From Rostrohypoxylon terebratum (Eukaryota > Ascomycota > Sordariomycetes > Xylariales > Hypoxylaceae), in NCBI GenBank assembly GCA_022497145.1, contig MU385894.1, positions 1 to 64,000 on the forward strand: a stretch of DNA of 64,000 bases. Direction: 5' to 3'. The notes below the pieces were generated by a model, which did no database searches, was not told the DNA's origin, and was given only the letters and a program-made list of their open reading frames with translations. The translations under genes and the position numbers were made by a program. Position 1 is the first letter of the stretch. Each line of letters begins with the position of its first letter. This document shows, one piece after another, positions 1 to 10,970 of the stretch.

Positions 1-1480
1 TTATTTATTTAATTATAAATATCGTGTTTTGGTGGTTTTGTATGGGAAATGGGTGGTCCGCGCTAGGGGTGCTCACGTAACGGTGGATCGACTTACTAGA
101 ATCTTCCAACATGTGGATTTCTGAAGGAGGGTCTTAAATAATGCGTGAGGTTGACTGTCGTGTGTCCCCTCCGAGACCATTCGTGCTTTCGAAACTCTTC
201 GTTTTCCATATCTGCAAAAGGTGGGAGTTGTCAACCAATACATCCCGTGGTTGTGGGAGCTGCCACCGCTCTGTCACTCGTAACGATCCCAATAGTCGCG
301 CCCTTTTCCGCTCCTATGGGCGACCGAGAACCTGATATTTATTTCTCCTATTCAACGGGTTGCTTAGTTTATCTGTGATGCCTCAGATAATATCTGAAAT
401 AATTCATCGCCGATAAATGCTGGTTGTTAGGGTGACTTCCCTGATCAGGAGACTTGTTGATGTGTGAAATATACCCGACGACATTGATCTTTTCACGGAG
501 TCGTTTCCCTGACTTCGTTTGCGGCGTCACTTCAACGCGAGTGTCACTCCGATTTCAAAACCTAACCCCGCTACTATTTTGGGTGGGTTCACGGGTTATC
601 GACGTGACGGACTCTTTGGCCTAATCGTCGACTCGCACAATTTAGTGGGTGAATTTCTTAGTTGGGTTTAACAGATATTGCGATACCCTTCGTCTAGCAT
701 GAATATTAAGATCCGGGCAGCCCGCCACCTTTGGTCTGCGACATATTGGCTGGCGGAAAAAAATGTGAGAACGGTCGAAGAAATCCTTTCTTAAACAGCA
801 ATCTTTTCTCTCTTCCGAATGATATTTTTCATAGACAGGATGACGCGACTCGATGCGAACTATATCGCATATGGAATATCTTCATCACCATTTCTATCAC
901 CCTGAATTAGGTAGAGGGTATGGAAGAGCACTCGGCGGGACCCCTGGTCTGGCAGCCGCAGCACTGGGAATTTATCTGCCGTCAGGTCAAGAACTCTGGT
1001 CTATCACCTTCGCCAACACACACGATCATCTCTTTTTCGATCATGCCGTTCCTGCGCACGGCAGCCACTAGAGTATGGAACTGAGAGGGTATCTACTTTC
1101 GGGACGCAGTTGTTTGATCGTCTCTAATAGCAGCTGGACGCCCAACGTGATAACATTAGTTCCTCTCGGCTCGCAGTAGCACTTCCTGCGGGAGCTCGTC
1201 CTCTCTTCCCCAGTAACCTGCGGTTGCGAGGTGCATGTAAGACCCGATCCTCAGAGCTTAACTGCTTCTGATATTACGGATAGTTTCCTCACTGATCTGA
1301 CCATCCCCAAACATGTCCGCCGGACATTGTACTATTAAAGTATAATCACTCCTCTGATGAATATCGAATAGTTACAGTGATAAGCCGAATTGAAGTCTGA
1401 CTGTAGTGAAGACATCGCATTATCGTGTTTTAGAGTAGAGTGGTGACGATCACCTCGATCTAGGCGCGGTATCTGATCTC
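1..1480. other. Gene-free left edge, probable transposon debris
   Basis: No reading frame here has a recognisable domain or a plausible fungal gene structure. The stretch lies directly downstream, in minus-strand sense, of the copia integrase relic that ends near position 1483. It is therefore where the decayed integrase core, reverse transcriptase and RNase H of that element would be expected. I could not identify those domains with confidence, so the assignment to the transposon is inference from position only. Confidence 0.35.
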
Positions 1481-1482
1481 TC

Positions 1483-2390
1483 CTAACTGAGTCGAGGCGA
1501 CCTTCTGTTAATTTGTGACTGGCTGACTATAGCACCTCCTATTGACACTGATTTCAACTCGCCCAGGTCACACCATAGTATTCCTCTGACGTACCTCGCT
1601 CGTATCTGGCAGTCTTTAGATGGGATTTTCGTGATCATCGCTCGATCGCAGGCGCAATAGGGAAGGTTGGATATGTCGAATATTTTCAGGTTGATTCCCG
1701 TGGTGCGTTCTACGGTCCATTTCAACCTTTCGGTGCTGGAGTGGCAAAGGCGACGGTGCCAGAGCACAAGTTCTCTGACAACTCCGTTTGACAGTTCGCC
1801 CGTATCGTCGCCTTTCTCACCATCTTCCCCGCACAGCGCATGGCCCTATTGGCGATGAGGAATCGCCAGTTCCGGCCCCGGCTTTCCGTACTCCCACAAT
1901 AAGAATCCTCGCTTCTTTACGTTTATTGTGGTGAGTGTGGTTTCGTTTGGGTTGATGACCAGGTCTGTTAGTAATGAACCTAGTTGAAAAGGGGAACTGA
2001 ATCCTTGATGTGATATACCTAAATCTATATACTCAGTTTGTGAGCCTCCGATGTAGCCTTTATAGCGGGCTCAACAGTCCTTTAGATCCCCGAAACTCCA
2101 CCATTAAGGTGATAGCTGGTTATACAATAAGCTGCGGCACTGCTCTCCCAAACAAGGCGTGGGTTCTTATTGCAGTACTCGATTTTCGGGTGATGGGCCA
2201 TGCTCCGGACCGAACAGTCTAAAATCCAATTCTTCATCCATCTGGGCTGGCTTTGTATTTCTGCTTCGCACGTCTTCTGCCGAAACCTGGGTCGGTTTCG
2301 CTGCTTCAGTGCCTCCAACACCGATAAAATCGATCTTGGCTTGGATCTCAGACAGAATGGGTCAATATTATACCGGCGTTGCAACACAAC
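1483..2390 (-). mobile_element. Degenerate Ty1/copia retrotransposon fragment (protease-like and GAG-pre-integrase regions)
   Basis: Minus-strand translation between about 1765 and 1690 contains LWHRRLCHSSTERLK, a clear relative of the GAG-pre-integrase motif LWHRRLGHxS of copia polyproteins. It is followed by CACDRA, and then by DLGELKSVSIGG, which resembles the start of a copia integrase core. Upstream in the same sense, near 2235-2090, WILDC plus a later histidine pair resembles a decayed WILDSGASSHM copia protease motif. The domain order fits copia on the minus strand. The frame is broken by stops and shifts and no intact polyprotein can be read, so this is a dead copy. LTR ends were not found. 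Confidence 0.7.
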
Positions 2391-2499
2391 ATGGCCAGGG
2401 AAAAGTTATTGTCAGAGTGTCGCCATACAGATTGAGTCGTTGGTTATGAAGTAAACTCGATAAGTTGCTGTTATAAGTATTGGTGTCAAGCACGAGGAA

Positions 2500-3080
2500 A
2501 ATTCCCTCCTGTCGTCGTGTAAGGACAGCGTATCGCAAGCTCGATCTGTTGGTCTCATCGATCGCTTTGACCATCTGTCTGTGGGTGGTAACTCGTGCTA
2601 GTCGCAAGTGTCGTCCCCATGTGCCTAAACGAACTCTGCCATAAGTCGCTGATGAATTTGGTTTCTCTATCAGAGATGGCCCTTGAGGGAATTCCCTGAA
2701 GAAAATTTCGAACATCTCCCAAATCGCGTCCGTGTTCGATACACTCCCACGACGATTCTGCCGCATAATGGACGTACGAGTGAGAAGATTCATTGGAACT
2801 ACCATTTTGGTAGAATCTTTTATGAGGTTGTGCAGAAATCCCCAAATTCTCCTCTGCCACAAGTAGGTGGCAGCGATGCCAGTAACTCCATCAGGCGGAA
2901 TGTATTTGGCCCCCTTCAATGTGAATTATCAGGATCAGAGGGAGTGTTTGAGAACAGGCTCAAGATTGCTCTCCGCGCCCACTTCTCTGCTCCGTGTGCT
3001 GTTTATCTTCCGCCTGGAAGATTCCTGCATCATCAAGCCGTCGGAGGTCCCCGAGGATACGTCATCCTGAGGGTTGTCTA
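2500..3080 (-). mobile_element. Degenerate Ty3/gypsy integrase fragment
   Basis: The minus-strand frame read from about 2860 to 2555 carries GIPSRAISDRETKFISDLW followed by LATSTSYHPQTDGQSDR. This is the classic end of a gypsy integrase core (SDRDxxFTSxFW ... STAYHPQTDGQTER), including the second catalytic Asp region. Further upstream (about 2900-3070) weak similarity to the integrase zinc-binding segment (YLWQRR) may persist in another frame. The reading frame shifts and the fragment abuts the copia relic at lower coordinates, so one element probably inserted near or into the other. No LTRs, reverse transcriptase or chromodomain were recognised. Confidence 0.7.
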
Positions 3081-5729
3081 GAATCCACCCTTGATCTCTC
3101 CTTCGTTGCTATTGGTACAGTTTAGGCTCTACCTCTAATAGACTCCGAAACGCTCACCATAATAAGTTTGTGAACCGACAATCATAGGTACCTGACTGCC
3201 TCCGGGCTTAGCGTATATCCGCGGTTAATGCAAAGACATACAGACTCTGCTTTCCCAAGGACACACATTTCAAGGATATGCCGTAGCGTATTTTCATTTC
3301 GACAGCGGCAAGGTTAATGACTGCCCTTGCCTCCTTCCGATACGCGCTCCGCAACATCCTATGATCCACGGCATCGTAGGGGCCTCCAGGCGTGAAAGCA
3401 CCAACCTTAGTTTGAAACCCAAGGTTACCTCCAGGTAAGTAAGGCTATGAGTAGGGGAATGAGTGGTATGCAAAAGAGCTAACGCAAGACATCCCGCCAG
3501 CTAGTGTTTGGGCGAGATGTCATTATCTTTAAGTGATAATTGAAGTGTGGGATTAATTTGCGCGGTAATCCGTCGCACAACTCATGATACTGAGTATCTA
3601 TGGACTCAGAAGACCAGACCCCTTAAGAAGGAAATGGTATATTGGACAGAGTTCGGGTGGACGAACAGATAGTAGTCTCTCTCTGGCTCAGGCCAAGTCG
3701 TAATAGAACCCTCATGCGGAGTTAGGAGTCGGAGTCTCTTGAGACCAGCGACGGCTGAGACTCCAATCACAGTGGCCGGTTGATAGTAGTCGCGGCCATT
3801 CTTTGAGGTGGAACAGGTAAGAGAACGAGAACAGGTAGGATAGTAGAAAGAACCCAGTATCGATCAGAGTATGTAGTATCGACAAGGGTGTGTAGTACCT
3901 ACGTAGAAGAGCAGGTATATAGTAGAAGGAAGAGTACTAGGTAGTATCAAGCAGAGTGTGTGATATAGAGAATAGTACGTGATATATAGGAGTGTCTTCC
4001 GGATAGGGAACGCAAATGGTGGAAGCTGCGTAACTGTCCATTGGCTAAGGTGAATGATTGGATGGCCGAGGCCTCATGAGAATAAAGACCTAGCTGATTT
4101 AATAAGTCGCTGAGCTTACATCAAGTCAGCCAAAAACCCTACGTCAAGTATAAGGGGATTGTTGAGGTATGATACTTACTAGCAGTCAGCGGGCCTCTGT
4201 GGGACGAAGTATCAGCAGCTGAGACTTCTGCGACAGGAGTAAATCTCGGTTTCCACGTTTACTGAAACCGTTCATGATCATTATCATGGTCGTCATAATG
4301 ACTCGGTTGGCATCCTAGAGAGAGCCGCATATTTGGAAGTGGTCCTATCCTCTAGTAGTTAGCACAGGCAATTTGGCGACAGGGCATTAGCAATAGAAGT
4401 ATATAGGCGAGACAGGACAGCGCGAAGGGGATATGTAGGCAATGTGGCAGACAACTTACCTTCCTACAAGGGATGCAATAGCGCCAGCAGACCCATACAA
4501 GTCCTGATATAGCATGAGATATGAGAGTGATGATCTTAAACATACCTACCATTCCCCCCCTGCACTAGTTTGAAGTGCTGGTACTTATGAGGAAATAAAT
4601 AGGGTGGTAAAGAAAAGATTAATGTAGGAAACAATGGGTATGTGTAAAGGAGGAAAATATGTCAAGAGTCTTCCCGGGCCCTAAGGGGTTAAATAGAAAA
4701 AAACAGAGAGGCAATTTCTCAAGCCCTTACCTTCTTCAGTGTTCTCAGAGAAAACTTTAATGTGTTTGTGTCCATTAGCGATACCACGCGTGGGGACTTG
4801 TACTGTGTTGATAGTAGGCCAAGTCATTGGATGAAATATCCATGGATGATTGAAAAGCCATGTGTAGTCATGATCATGTAAACTGACCTTCAATCATCGG
4901 ATGAAAGAAACGGTACCTACATTTATTCATTAATATGGTAAAATCAAAACACAGATATATTCAATCGATAGCTGAAGCAAACATTCTTGTGGTATGATGA
5001 CTCCCTACCCAGTACCTACCCATGCTTACCTTGGTCATCAGGTGTAGGTATGGTAGCATGTCCTATGATTTATTATATCAGTCTTCCATGTTTTTCTTGT
5101 TATTAAGCTCAAAACCCTAACATATTACTTGCTCTATAGAAAAAGTCTATTAGTATAGGAAATGATTAAACATGCTCTCAGGAATAGCTGAGAAAGTGCA
5201 AACCACCTTTAAGAAGGAAATAGCCGGCTCGTCATGGGTATGCTATGTCATGATAGCTTTCTGGAGCTGATAGTTTATCCTGAAGGTTGCCTGGATAGGT
5301 ACTACCTATGACATATGTGGTATGATTTTCAGAGTCATATACCAGCTGTATACCTAGTTGGAATATGAATGCCAGGTATAGTTTGAAAAGTCTTCGAATG
5401 ATAAAACAACAATGACCCAATGGTGATTCAATCAATGTACTAACCTCTTCATATCCTACAGATACTGGGAGGGTCAGAAAAGGTCCAGGCGTGAGAGATC
5501 CTTACAAATTACAAATGTGCCTGAAGCCAAACTGCTTATGCCCCACATTCCTAAATAGGAAAATGGTGGTTATCGTGATTTTGTAAGCTTGGAGTTGAGA
5601 TCAGGCCAAGCAAGCAAGTTAGAAAACTATAAGTATGAAGGGGAGTAAACAGTCGCAGAGTTGCAATTTGATATCTCCAGATCAACTGAATGAATATCTA
5701 CAAGCAACTTAAAGAAGACTTGAAAAGAT
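3081..5729. other. Gene-poor stretch, possible decayed LTR sequence
   Basis: No gene is supported. Between about 3830 and 4000 a short motif around GTAGTAT is repeated imperfectly. This could be decayed LTR sequence of the neighbouring retroelements, but no terminal TG...CA pair or primer-binding site was found. Small open frames on the minus strand (for example near 4352-4552, 4681-4893 and 5232-5435) have no domain signature. The base composition becomes AT-richer from about 4550 onwards. Confidence 0.3.
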
Positions 5730-6280
5730 ATGGCTTTCTTCCCGACAACTCGATCCGAAGTCCAAGCATGGCTACAAAGGGTAAGCCGAGCATAGGTATT
5801 CTTCCACGGATGTGCAGAACTCAAAGGACGTTTAGTTTCATTCGATAAACGACTCGCTAGATGTGTCTAGAGTGGGAGATATATACGCGAAAGATGCAAA
5901 GGTGCAGTTTGGTAACTTGCCTTTGATCGAGGGGTTGGATGGACTGAGGGGCTTTTTCGGCCGATCATGGGGGACATTGGAAACAATGCATCATGAAATT
6001 GATAGCTTCGGTATGTCAAAATCTAATAGCATATAACTGAAGCTATAGATCTATTGGCGACTGACGAGTGTGGACGGCAGATATTATCGAGAATAGGATC
6101 TACCAACCATGTCATATAACTTGGCAGGTGAAGAATGATCCGGAGAAAGAAAAGGTCAAGGTTCCAGCCATAGCAGTCATCCACTTGGTCGAATCTGGGG
6201 AGGAGAAAGGGTTAATTGAGCATGCTGAGTACTATATGGATGGATCTCCTTTGGTGGCTGTATATCAAAGATTGTCGTAA
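5730..6280 (+). CDS. SnoaL/NTF2-like domain protein, three exons
   Basis: Reconstructed by splicing: exons 5730-5780, 5836-6010 and 6069-6280, with introns of 55 and 58 nt that start GTAAG and GTATGT and end in AG. The exon phases join exactly and give a 145-residue protein starting MAFFPTTRSEVQAW. Its length and layout (N-terminal helices, the aromatic segment with LIEGLDGLRGFFGRSW, then strands ending in EHAEYYMDGSPLVAVY) resemble small SnoaL-like/NTF2-fold proteins of fungi. These are a broad family of cyclases, isomerases or orphan ligand binders. The fold assignment is inference from pattern; no substrate can be named. It stands alone 351 nt upstream of RRP43 on the same strand. The start is chosen as the only ATG opening the first exon. 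Confidence 0.6.
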
Positions 6281-6631
6281 GAATCTCGCATGGTTCAAAT
6301 TTGAAGTTGGAGAGGGAAAAGAAACTTGAGTCTTGAGCTCGGAATGGAATTGAAGGGGAAATCCGTACAGGTACAGTCTTATCTTCTTATCGATAAAGAC
6401 ACCCCTGCCAGCCTCGTATGTAGATCAATCAGCTTTGATTGGGCTTTCTTCGATTGATACCCACTCTAAAGAATAGACCCCGCGAGGCTGCGCAAGGTGT
6501 ATCTCAAATTTCAAACTATTCGTCACAGATTATTCAACTATGAGCTAACACCACTACAAGTTCGCATTGGTGAACCTCATCACACCAACGTCTTTCCAAT
6601 TCTCTCCTATTAGAATCCTCGGCCACACAAG
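6281..6631. other. Intergenic, RRP43 promoter region
   Basis: Space between the stop of the SnoaL-like gene and the RRP43 start codon. It should hold the terminator of one and the promoter of the other. I see no strong conserved motif. Confidence 0.4.
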
Positions 6632-7669
6632 ATGGCAAATTCAAGCTCCTTAATGCTCTCAAGCACAACCTTCGCGAAACTTTCTCCTCACCCATTCCTC
6701 CTCGCCAACCTCCAACCACCCGATCCAACATCCACACCTTCCGCGCGCACGAACGGTCGGCAGCCACGACAAACCCGTCCCTATAGCATCAACACCTCAT
6801 CTCTCTCTCACGCCCATGGCAGCGCCGTCGTGCGGTCCGGCGATACTACTGTTATCTGCGGCGTGCGCGGCGAGACCCTGCTCACGAGCCAAATCCCCAA
6901 CTTCCGCGCGCCCTCACTCGACGGCAGCGAAACAAACAACGATGAGCTGCGAGACTACGATCTACTAGTCCCGAATGTGGAATTGGCGACGGGATGCGCG
7001 CCCAATTTCCTACCTGGTGTACCGCCCACTACCCTAGCGCAGACGCTGAGCACGCGATTGTACTCGCTGCTGCATAGTTCGAAGATTCTGAGTGCGGAGG
7101 AGTTGAGAATATACTACGATCCTGCTACGAGCTTGGGAGAAGGGGATGATATGGATGAAGACAAGGACGAGGATGTGGCTGGGGAGGTAACAAAGGAGGT
7201 GAAGGCATACTGGGTGCTGTACATCGACGTACTCTTCATTTCCTTCGACGGCAACCCTTTCGACGTTGCCTGGGCGGCAATGTTGGCCGCTCTACGAGAT
7301 ACCAAGCTCCCTCGCGCATACTGGGATGTGGACCGAGAGATGGTGCTATGTTCCCGACCTAGCGAGACCAACAAGCCTGCTCCATTGAGCATACGCGGGC
7401 TACCAGTAGCTTGTACGGCGGCGGTGTTCACGGCGAAAGAGAGACAGAAGAAGGGCGGTGGCAAGTACTGGATTCTTGTGGACCCGGATCGGCTGGAGGA
7501 GAGCCTGTGCGACGAGACCGTGACGATGGTGGTTGATGTCACAGAAGGGGAGTTGAAGATCCTAACGATATCGAAGAACGGTGGCACAGTTGTCGGGCCG
7601 GCGCTGATGAAGGAGTTCGCCGATGTGGCTGGAGAACGATGGAAGGAGTTCCGCGCTGTCTTACAATAG
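6632..7669 (+). CDS. RRP43: Exosome complex component RRP43 (RNase PH-fold ring subunit)
   Basis: Single-exon frame of 345 residues. The RNase PH fold is visible: SLSHAHGSAVVRSGDTTVICGVRGE (about residues 57-81) corresponds to the GSALVKLGNTTVICGVKAE segment of EXOSC8/Rrp43. LVPNVELATGCAPNF and WVLYIDVLFISFDGNPFDVAWAAMLAAL follow in the expected order, and the C-terminal half has LSIRGLPVACTAAVF and ILVDPDRLEES. Family knowledge: Rrp43 is one of six catalytically inactive RNase PH-like subunits of the nuclear and cytoplasmic exosome barrel, which threads RNA to Rrp44 and Rrp6. An acidic insert (EGDDMDEDKDEDVAGE) near residues 170-185 is a lineage-type loop. The ATG at 6632 lies just before the conserved N-terminal helix (FAKLSPHPFL), so it is the likely start. 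Confidence 0.9.
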   Translation: MANSSSLMLSSTTFAKLSPHPFLLANLQPPDPTSTPSARTNGRQPRQTRPYSINTSSLSHAHGSAVVRSGDTTVICGVRGETLLTSQIPNFRAPSLDGSETNNDELRDYDLLVPNVELATGCAPNFLPGVPPTTLAQTLSTRLYSLLHSSKILSAEELRIYYDPATSLGEGDDMDEDKDEDVAGEVTKEVKAYWVLYIDVLFISFDGNPFDVAWAAMLAALRDTKLPRAYWDVDREMVLCSRPSETNKPAPLSIRGLPVACTAAVFTAKERQKKGGGKYWILVDPDRLEESLCDETVTMVVDVTEGELKILTISKNGGTVVGPALMKEFADVAGERWKEFRAVLQ

Positions 7670-8452
7670 AGCAAAAAGTCACTTCAGTCTTGAGATACCC
7701 GAATAATAGAATGAACGGATGCAATTTTGCATGAAAGAATTTCCCCAGTCTTCTGTTGAGATCTGCGATGATTCTGGTAAGATATTCTTGATTCAATAGT
7801 GAGGGCTGATACCCAGGTCCCAGGTCCCAGGTCTCAGGGTCCTTATACATGAGAACTAGGTATACTACAACAAGCGCGTAAATCATGTGCAAATTTCTGA
7901 AATTTCGAGACCATCAAGGGCTAGCATATAAGAGATCTAGATCTCATACCTAATTAACTCGAACATCATACCTAAAGCCCTATCCATGAACTTATAGGGG
8001 ACTTTGGCGTCACAAAGCCACTGTCTAAATTGAGATGTATCAACCCTTCGAACCATCCTATCAGGCGTTATTCCAGGATAGTAGATACGGGACGACATTT
8101 TGGTCTTCCGCCCAGAAAAGCGAGCAGCCTACTGAAAGGTCACTCAAATACTAGCATTGTAGCGCTTCGAGAGTAAGAACGCCGGATACCAGCGAGCGGT
8201 GGTTGTTAAGAAAAAGAGAAAAAAAAATATTCAGAAATCGCAGTAGACAATTTTAGTGAGGTTCCACGCTAATGGTGGTCCGTGCACCAAGATCGTCGGA
8301 ACCTCGGCTACCGTAGGACTTAGACTGGGATTAGAATTAGGCCCCACATCCTAGCTCTGTTTCTTCCTATTACAACAATTTTTTCCTCAAGCGAACTTTT
8401 CACTCCTCGATTCTTTTCCCATCCATCGTGGGATCGTGGGATCGTGTCTACG
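7670..8452. other. Intergenic between RRP43 and the Rab escort gene
   Basis: No gene seen. Around 7812-7840 a short tandem repeat of CCCAGGT occurs three times. The segment up to 8452 should contain the Rab escort protein promoter; an A-rich run lies at about 8214-8228. Confidence 0.4.
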
Positions 8453-10249
8453 ATGGAATCCCTGGGAGAAGAGCCATGGGACGTGGTGATCTGCGGCACG
8501 GGCCTGCAACAGTCGCTACTGGCTCTGTAAGCAAATATCATTTTCTACTTTGTGTACTTTGTAGCAGGGTTTGGAATTGCGTCGAGACCTTGATCTGACT
8601 CTGACTGACCTAGCCTGCTTCCGCCATGAAGAGCTCTCTCGCGGTCGAAGAAACGCATCCTCCACCTTGACCCTAATGACTACTACGGCGAGAACGAAGC
8701 TGCTTTCAGTCTGCAGGAGGCGGATAGTTGGGCTCAAAGATACGGCGGCGATCCAGCTACGGGAGAGTCGGAGAAACAACACATCTTCAGAAACGCCTGT
8801 GCCTGGACACACCCCGAAGCCAAAGAGAATGGCCTCTCGTTCCCCCGAGCATATTCGCTTGCACTAGCACCACATATAATCCATACCCGCTCCAAACTGT
8901 TATCGCAGCTCGTGTCGTCGAGAGCGTATAGACAAGTCGAGTTCCTAGCAGTCGGCTCCTTCTTCGTCTACGACGCCGGAGCTAGCGACGATAGCTCGAA
9001 GCTAGCTCGCATACCAAGTAGTCGCGAAGATGTCTTCTCCACACAAGCTATACCAGCCAAATCCAAACGGTTGCTGATGAAGTTCCTCAAGTTCGTCATC
9101 GACTGCCACTCTGAGGAGCAGAAGCCAGTTTGGCAAGGACGGGAGCAGACGCTTCTGTCGGAGTTCTTGGTCACCGAGTTCAAGCTAGACGACAACCTAC
9201 AAAAGTATATTCTTGCTCTGACCCTGACGTTGGACGGCCGCGTAACAGTGGCAGATGGCTTGGCTACGATCAATCGTCACCTTACTTCCACCGGCTTATT
9301 TGGACCTGGTTTCTGTGCTGTGTACCCCAAGTGGGGAGGCTCGTCGGAAATTGCGCAGGTGGCGTGTCGTGCCGGAGCCGTTGGCGGCGGCGTGTATATG
9401 CTCGATACCAAGGCAGAGGTGAACAATGATTCTGATGAAGAGATCACGCTGAAGTTATCAAACGATGCAACTGTCCGCACGACAAAATTCATCACGCTTC
9501 AAACAGAGACTTCGCCCGATTCTCCAACAATCAATCGGCTCATCGCGGTCGTCAATTCTCCGTTGCAAGCACTATTTGAAATTGTTGTTGAAGGCGCGCC
9601 CACTCCAGCTGTAGCTGTTGTGTTTATTCCCGCCGATACATTTTCACCTAATCCAATACATGTACTAGTCCATTCTAGCGAGTCTGGGGAGTGTCCTGCC
9701 GGTCAATGTAAGTCTTCCTATTCTAATTTTTACCTGCTACACATTGGTGTTATGATGAACCAACATAACGAATACTTATCTACATTGTCCGAGCTTCGCG
9801 CTGACGAACACAACCTCTGACAAACTGATCGCACCAACTTATCTCTATCATATAAATCACCCTTGAATTACACAGGATGGCTCAGCTAATCGATCTATCA
9901 TCTTACAGGTGTAATATATCTCTCTACTCTAGCAACCGAAGGAAGTGCACAGGCGCTCGAGACGGCTCTGACGCAACTTTTATCAGCAGCTACTCCTCCT
10001 GATGTTCAGAAACCAAAATCCCTATACTCTTTAGCATACGAACAGTCCCTAAGTCCTCGAGAGCCATCGCGCACGACCCGCGGCAAGACCTCGACCTTCG
10101 CGTTCCCATCCCCATCGCTAAACATCGCGTTTGATGACGGTTGCCTAGACGCCGTCAAAGACGCATGGAAGTTAGTCGTGGGAGATGAGAGCCCAGATGA
10201 CGAGTATATGATCTTCGAGGATCGCGAGGGCGTCGGCGACGACGATTAG
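8453..10249 (+). CDS. MRS6: Rab escort protein (REP/MRS6, GDI family)
   Basis: Three exons (8453-8526, 8632-9707, 9909-10249) join in phase into 496 residues. The N-terminus reads WDVVICGTGLQQSLLALAL and then KKRILHLDPNDYYG. This is the GDI/REP dinucleotide-fold signature (DVIVxGTGLxE...LHxDxNxYYG). Later segments include GPGFCAVYPKWGGSSEIAQ and CRAGAVGGGVYML, the sequence conserved region typical of REP and GDI, and a C-terminal acidic tail (DEYMIFEDREG). REP presents newly made Rab GTPases to geranylgeranyl transferase II. REP is preferred over GDI because of the NDYYGENEAAFSLQEADSW segment and the acidic C-terminus. The 201-nt second intron is long for this locus; an alternative acceptor at about 9875 would disturb the frame. 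It is convergent with REC8. Confidence 0.88.
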
Positions 10250-10388
10250 GTCTACGAATAAATAGATCGGATTGGGCGATAAGGTAGCTAGCTGAAGTTT
10301 GAGCACTAGTATGTATGTATATAACTAGATGAGCAATGAGACATAAGACTGATACCTTTTCATAATTCACTTTATAAATCAATGAATG

Positions 10389-10419
<31 letters not shown>

Positions 10420-10970
10420 TGCATCTAAACAATCAAGCATAAAACAAACAAATAATGGCAACTTATGTAGCATTGGGGATATCTAGGTACTCTAGGAGCA
10501 GAAAATCGTGAAATCGTACAAAGAATCCGACACTAGAGACGAAACGAGATCGATGTCTGGCTGCCCAGCCATATGGCTAGCCTAGCTGCTTCGCATCATC
10601 TCTCTCTTTCTCTCCATATCCCGTTCCTCCAGCACATCATCTCCCGAATTTAACTCAAGCGGAAAGATCAACTGGAAGCAATATTCTAGTGCCTTCTCTC
10701 CCCTTGCACTCTTATACTCCATGATGGTTGGTTTTTTTCTCTTCTTTCCCAGTTCTAGAGCTCTGGGTGGATGGAAATCCGTCATACCGAAAGATACGAG
10801 GGGGATATCCGTCCGCCGAGCTTCCCTAGGTAGGTAGGTAGGTAGATAGGTAAATCAAGCAAACGGGCTACCTCCACGACTAGATCCTCTCCTTGTTCCA
10901 AACCTCCCGATCGAAAACCTGCTTTTTGCCACGTTGCCGAATTACTTGATACGCACCGCCGCCTGCCCAT
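10250..10970. other. Convergent intergenic region between REP and REC8
   Basis: It holds the 3' ends of two convergent genes. No gene is supported. An AATC tandem repeat lies at about 10389-10416 and a TAGG-rich run (AGGTAGGTAGGTAGATAGGTA) at about 10826-10851. Confidence 0.5.
10389..10416. repeat. (AATC)n microsatellite
   Basis: Seven perfect tandem copies of the tetranucleotide AATC, preceded by two AATG units, in the 3' intergenic space downstream of the Rab escort gene. Confidence 0.95.
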
